Positions 6,585 through 8,707 of a stretch of 8,707 bases of DNA are shown one piece after another. Both the position numbers and the translations under genes were made by a program. The number at the start of each line of letters is the position of its first letter. The stretch's first letter is position 1. Origin of the DNA: Nostocaceae cyanobacterium CSSed10_463m (GTDB taxonomy: Bacteria; Cyanobacteriota; Cyanobacteriia; Cyanobacteriales; Nostocaceae); the NCBI GenBank assembly GCA_003556955.1, contig PWQB01000012.1, forward strand, positions 1-8,707, given 5' to 3'. The notes under the pieces were generated by a model. The model was given only the letters and a program-made list of their open reading frames with translations, made no database searches and was not told where the DNA came from.

Positions 6585-6615
6585 ATTCAAAATTCAAAAT
6601 TCAAAATTCAAAATT
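6585..6615. repeat. Tandem heptamer array (ATTCAAA)x4 next to the nadB start
   Basis: Four exact ATTCAAA units (6585-6612) plus ATT lie directly upstream of nadB. On the minus strand the array reads TTTGAAT and lies 15 bases before the preferred GTG start. It therefore forms part of the nadB leader and may affect promoter spacing or message structure. It is a second heptamer type, unrelated to the CACTCAG arrays. Confidence 0.85.
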
Positions 6616-6682
6616 AAATACCCCACAGATAAATCCGGGGGCTGGAATTAATCAGGTTTATACCATTGAGGAACTTTTGGGG

Positions 6683-6714
6683 AAAAGGGAAAAGGAGATA
6701 ATCCCCCATTTCCC
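6683..6714 (-). terminator. Probable intrinsic terminator after psbU
   Basis: On the minus strand, 20 bases past the psbU stop, GGGAAA pairs with TTTCCC. Inside it GGGGA pairs with TCTCC (one G-U pair) around a TTA loop, and a run of four T follows. The stem is imperfect and the T run short, so termination may be partial. Confidence 0.45.
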
Positions 6715-6734
6715 ACGCCCAATATATCTTTTAT

Positions 6735-7163
6735 TTATCTGTAAATACCGTTGTTAAAGCGGTCATCTCCAGCGTTGAAGATGGTTTCTAGTTCGGTAAC
6801 AGTGAAATTGTCAAAGTTAGCTTGCAAAAGTTGTTTTTGGCGATCGCTCAATCCAGGAAGATCCAAGACCTCTTCTACCTTCTTGTAAGGAGCATTGAGT
6901 ATAATTTTTTTAGCTAGGGTAGGGTACATCCCTGGAAACTGCTGAAAAGCTCGCACGTTGGTGTTATTCAAATCAACTTTTTTCCCAAATTCTGTGCCTA
7001 ATTTCGCGTCAGCCCGATTTTGCCTGGCAATAGCCAAAACTGGAACTTGTCTGATTGCAAAACTGTTAAGATTGGCAGCATTGGCTATCTGACTTGTTCC
7101 CAGCCATCCCCAGGAGCCAATTAATAAGCTAACTACTGCTAATAAACGTACCAATGTTTTCAC
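6735..7163 (-). CDS. psbU: Photosystem II 12 kDa extrinsic protein PsbU
   Basis: PsbU is a lumenal subunit of cyanobacterial photosystem II that, with PsbO and PsbV, shields the manganese cluster and supports oxygen evolution. From the GTG at 7161-7163 the product has 142 residues, as expected. A signal peptide (hydrophobic core about 7-22, probable cleavage after SQIANA, residue 29) directs it to the thylakoid lumen. The mature part carries the conserved NRADAKLGTEFG stretch, the DLNNTNVRAF segment, a helix-hairpin-helix-like region (PTLAKKI to LPGLSD) and the typical ending DDRFNNGIYR. The start is settled by a strong AGGGAG seven bases upstream of the GTG. The frame stays open to 7211, but that would place a basic extension before the signal peptide. 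Like most cyanobacterial psbU genes it stands alone on its strand. I found no convincing promoter. Confidence 0.95.
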   Translation of the reverse strand: MKTLVRLLAVVSLLIGSWGWLGTSQIANAANLNSFAIRQVPVLAIARQNRADAKLGTEFGKKVDLNNTNVRAFQQFPGMYPTLAKKIILNAPYKKVEEVLDLPGLSDRQKQLLQANFDNFTVTELETIFNAGDDRFNNGIYR

Positions 7164-7562
7164 GATTTTTCTCCCTCTTTCCATCAAACTGAAATAACTA
7201 CGTTCAGTCAAATACTATCAACTGGCGGTTGAGTTTAGACCTAGGAACTAAAACACACTGGTTAATACTGTGAGCTTTTATCTGGTCTTAGCCTGAGAAT
7301 AGAGACTTTAGGAGTCTATGCATCCTGGCTTCTTCACCTTTGGCTGATAGCTTCTGGCTGATTCAACACACAGCAGTCATCAAAAACTAATATACAGCCT
7401 ATTAATACCCACAATATTTGCTGCTATTGGGTTTGATACTATTTTTACAAAAAGTTATCAAAAAACCAGCCAAAGCCCCTAGCTTTAGTTTCAGGTTGAC
7501 AAATGTCCAAATGCTATATAATCCCTAGATTAAAGATGTAGCTGCGCCTCAAAATGTCCATT
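7164..7562. other. Intergenic region between DUF3120 gene and psbU
   Basis: No gene is visible in about 400 bases. The part nearest psbU should hold its promoter, but no good -35/-10 pair stands out on the minus strand. An 8-base direct repeat TGGCTGAT occurs at 7341-7348 and 7355-7362 (period 14). AAATGTCCA occurs at 7501-7509 and again at 7552-7560. A consensus promoter pointing right lies at 7496-7522. Confidence 0.6.
7496..7522 (+). promoter_or_regulatory. Consensus sigma70-type promoter pointing into DUF3120 antisense
   Basis: Exact TTGACA (7496-7501) and exact TATAAT (7517-7522) are separated by 15 bases, two short of ideal. A transcript would start near 7529-7530 and run antisense to the 3' end of the DUF3120 gene. 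No plus-strand gene follows, so the product would be an antisense or small RNA. Short spacing weakens the case. Confidence 0.4.
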
Positions 7563-7572
7563 TTAGGCTGCA
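7543..7572 (-). terminator. Hairpin spanning the DUF3120 stop codon
   Basis: AAAATG (7551-7556) pairs with CATTTT (7559-7564), GCCT (7546-7549) with AGGC (7565-7568), and TGC (7543-7545) with GCA (7570-7572): 13 pairs with two bulges. The stop codon is inside the stem. On the minus strand only a weak T-rich stretch (CTTTAATCT) follows, so it may be an mRNA 3' stabiliser rather than a terminator. It could also fold in the antisense transcript from 7529. Confidence 0.3.
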
Positions 7573-8342
7573 CTGGCTGCTATTAAGAATAAACTATCTA
7601 CCAAAATTGTACTTAAAACTGCTCCCCCAAAGGCGTACCAATGTTTTTCTTTTGTCCGTAACGGCAAAACTCCAGCCGTTAAGAGTAAAGTAGCTAAAAC
7701 TACTGCCCAGCTTTGTCCCCAAGGTGTTTGGACTTGGATGAAAGCAGTTTGTAAAATTGGTGAGACACTATTAGGCTCGACTTGCATAATTTGCCGCCAA
7801 TAGGGCATCAAGTCCACTAAATAAAAATATACATCAGTCAAAACTGTGCCGAGTAAAGAACCTAAGTAAAACCAGTTACCAATTTTGCCCCAATTTCTAA
7901 TTAGACACCAAGCCGCAAAAGGTAAACCAATGGATTCTACGGGTAAATGCCACAGAGGTTCCCAACGTAGCCAACCCCAGTAAATCGCTCCTGCTAACCA
8001 ACTCCAGCTAAAGCCAAAGAGTAAATCTCCCCAGATATAAGTTGTCGGACGTGACATGAGGGTGAAACTTAGCCACACCCAAAATGCTGTTAGCGCTACA
8101 CTCACAACGGGTAGCGATCGCACTAATGGAGCTTCTATAAATACTGGTACTGATACCAAAAACACAGCCGCCGCCAACACTAACCAAGTTTGAGGCACAG
8201 ATGTAGATATGGGTAGAGAAGGAGATAAGGCGATAGTAGACTCTAACTCTCGGATGCTTTTCTGCCCAACTTCAGCTGTGGGTGAATCAGTATTAATCGC
8301 AGTGGTACGACTGGTGTAGGAAGTCAAGGTATTATTAATCAA
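7563..8342 (-). CDS. DUF3120 family membrane protein
   Basis: This is a polytopic membrane protein of unknown function that I recognise as DUF3120, a family I associate with cyanobacteria and plastid lineages. The 259 residues have a polar Ser/Thr-rich N-terminus of about 50 residues, then hydrophobic segments at about 52-72, 76-96, 104-124, 155-178, 205-226 and 236-257, many rich in tryptophan. There are no visible catalytic or metal-binding motifs. The start is uncertain: the frame opens with TTG at 8340-8342 without a ribosome binding site. A GTG near residue 49, just before the first membrane segment, would remove the variable N-terminus. One HIP1 site lies inside. It is upstream of psbU on the same strand, about 400 bases away, so a shared transcript is unlikely. 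Confidence 0.75.
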   Translation of the reverse strand: MINNTLTSYTSRTTAINTDSPTAEVGQKSIRELESTIALSPSLPISTSVPQTWLVLAAAVFLVSVPVFIEAPLVRSLPVVSVALTAFWVWLSFTLMSRPTTYIWGDLLFGFSWSWLAGAIYWGWLRWEPLWHLPVESIGLPFAAWCLIRNWGKIGNWFYLGSLLGTVLTDVYFYLVDLMPYWRQIMQVEPNSVSPILQTAFIQVQTPWGQSWAVVLATLLLTAGVLPLRTKEKHWYAFGGAVLSTILVDSLFLIAASAA

Positions 8343-8519
8343 TGTTTTTAATAATTGTTACTAAACTTTATCTTACTTAAGATATCACACTTAAAAATCC
8401 CCCCCCTAGGCATTTTTATTTTACCTATATTTTGCGTAGATTGTTTATGAGCCGTGATGCGTAAAACCCCCCAATTCCATTTGGGATATAAGCGAATGCG
8501 CTGAATTTATTTAGCCATC
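8343..8519. other. Intergenic region between DUF3120 gene and second tnpB element
   Basis: This should contain the DUF3120 promoter (minus strand). It has a palindrome ATCTTA-CT-TAAGAT (8370-8383) about 30 bases upstream of the DUF3120 start, a run of eight C (8399-8406), and a weak CCCAA/TTGGG stem near 8475-8490. Where native DNA ends and the second element begins cannot be fixed; TTGAC is not present at the edge. Confidence 0.45.
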
Positions 8520-8707
8520 TTATGTTAATCGTGGTAACATAAGTTGTGGCCAATTGGTTGAACCATGATTGTTTACGAGTTTAAGCTCAAAGGTAAAGAT
8601 CAGCAGTATCGCGCTATTGATGAGGCGATTCGTACTTCCCAGTTCATCCAAAATAAGTGTTTGCGCTACTGGATGGATCACAAAAACATTGGTAGGTATG
8701 ACCTCAA
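8520..8707 (+). mobile_element. Left part of a second tnpB element (runs off the window)
   Basis: A perfect inverted repeat TTATGTTA / TAACATAA (8520-8527, 8535-8542) with a seven-base loop stands 22 bases before a tnpB start, matching the left-end hairpin of the first element in length and position. TGTGG follows both hairpins. The right end lies outside the window. Confidence 0.7.
8565..8707 (+). CDS. tnpB: TnpB endonuclease, N-terminal part only
   Basis: The first 47 codons are visible from ATG 8565 and the frame is still open at the window edge. The N-terminus aligns without gaps to the TnpB at 3471-4697, with 37 of 47 residues identical, including the block AIRTSQFIQNKCLRYWMD. Many codons differ even where the residue is the same, so the two genes are old relatives and not a recent duplication. 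The catalytic residues lie outside the window, so activity cannot be judged. Its orientation is opposite to the first copy. Confidence 0.9.
   Translation, partial: MIVYEFKLKGKDQQYRAIDEAIRTSQFIQNKCLRYWMDHKNIGRYDL

Noticed and set aside
6488..6757. Plus-strand frame from the nadB start region to the psbU end
   Set aside because: It runs through the heptamer array and the terminator-like hairpin, and its product is low complexity with no signature.
4884..7163. psbU-nadB operon
   Set aside because: The gap of about 165 bases contains a terminator-like hairpin and a repeat array, and the functions are unrelated; separate transcription is more likely.

Overview
The window comes from a filamentous, heterocyst-type cyanobacterium of the Nostoc/Anabaena group. 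This rests on the psbU gene, on at least seven copies of the HIP1 octamer GCGATCGC (1240, 1946, 5185, 5914, 6321, 6840, 8114), on tandem heptamer (STRR-type) repeats between genes, and on IS200/IS605-type tnpB elements. I assign the genus by pattern recognition, not by database search.

Layout. Positions 1-392 are intergenic, with a heptamer array and two mutually exclusive hairpins. Positions 393-2597 (+) encode a membrane CHASE2-PAS-GGDEF diguanylate cyclase. Positions 2598-3212 form a long, AT-rich then structured intergenic region. It ends in a leader whose ribosome binding site is complementary to a segment about 50 nt upstream. This leader precedes a 67-residue secreted peptide (3213-3416, +). 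About 3456-4747 is a tnpB-only insertion element on the minus strand, with terminal hairpins and an intact nuclease. Its right end abuts a second heptamer array. At 4762-4873 lies what looks like the leftover right end of another such element.

The second half is a minus-strand housekeeping block. DUF3120 membrane protein (7563-8342), psbU (6735-7163) and nadB (4884-6569) are read in that order, but gaps of about 400 and 165 bases and a probable terminator argue against one operon. A second, diverged tnpB element starts at about 8520 (+) and runs off the window.

How the genes relate. PsbU (photosystem II oxygen-evolving side), NadB (first step of de novo NAD synthesis) and DUF3120 are core cyanobacterial functions. 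The diguanylate cyclase senses something outside the cytoplasm and makes c-di-GMP. The small exported peptide lies downstream of it but is separately transcribed or controlled. The most interesting layer is the RNA and mobile DNA. One tnpB element is placed so that its guide RNA would be specified by a genome-wide tandem repeat, and the small peptide has a leader that looks built to hide its ribosome binding site.
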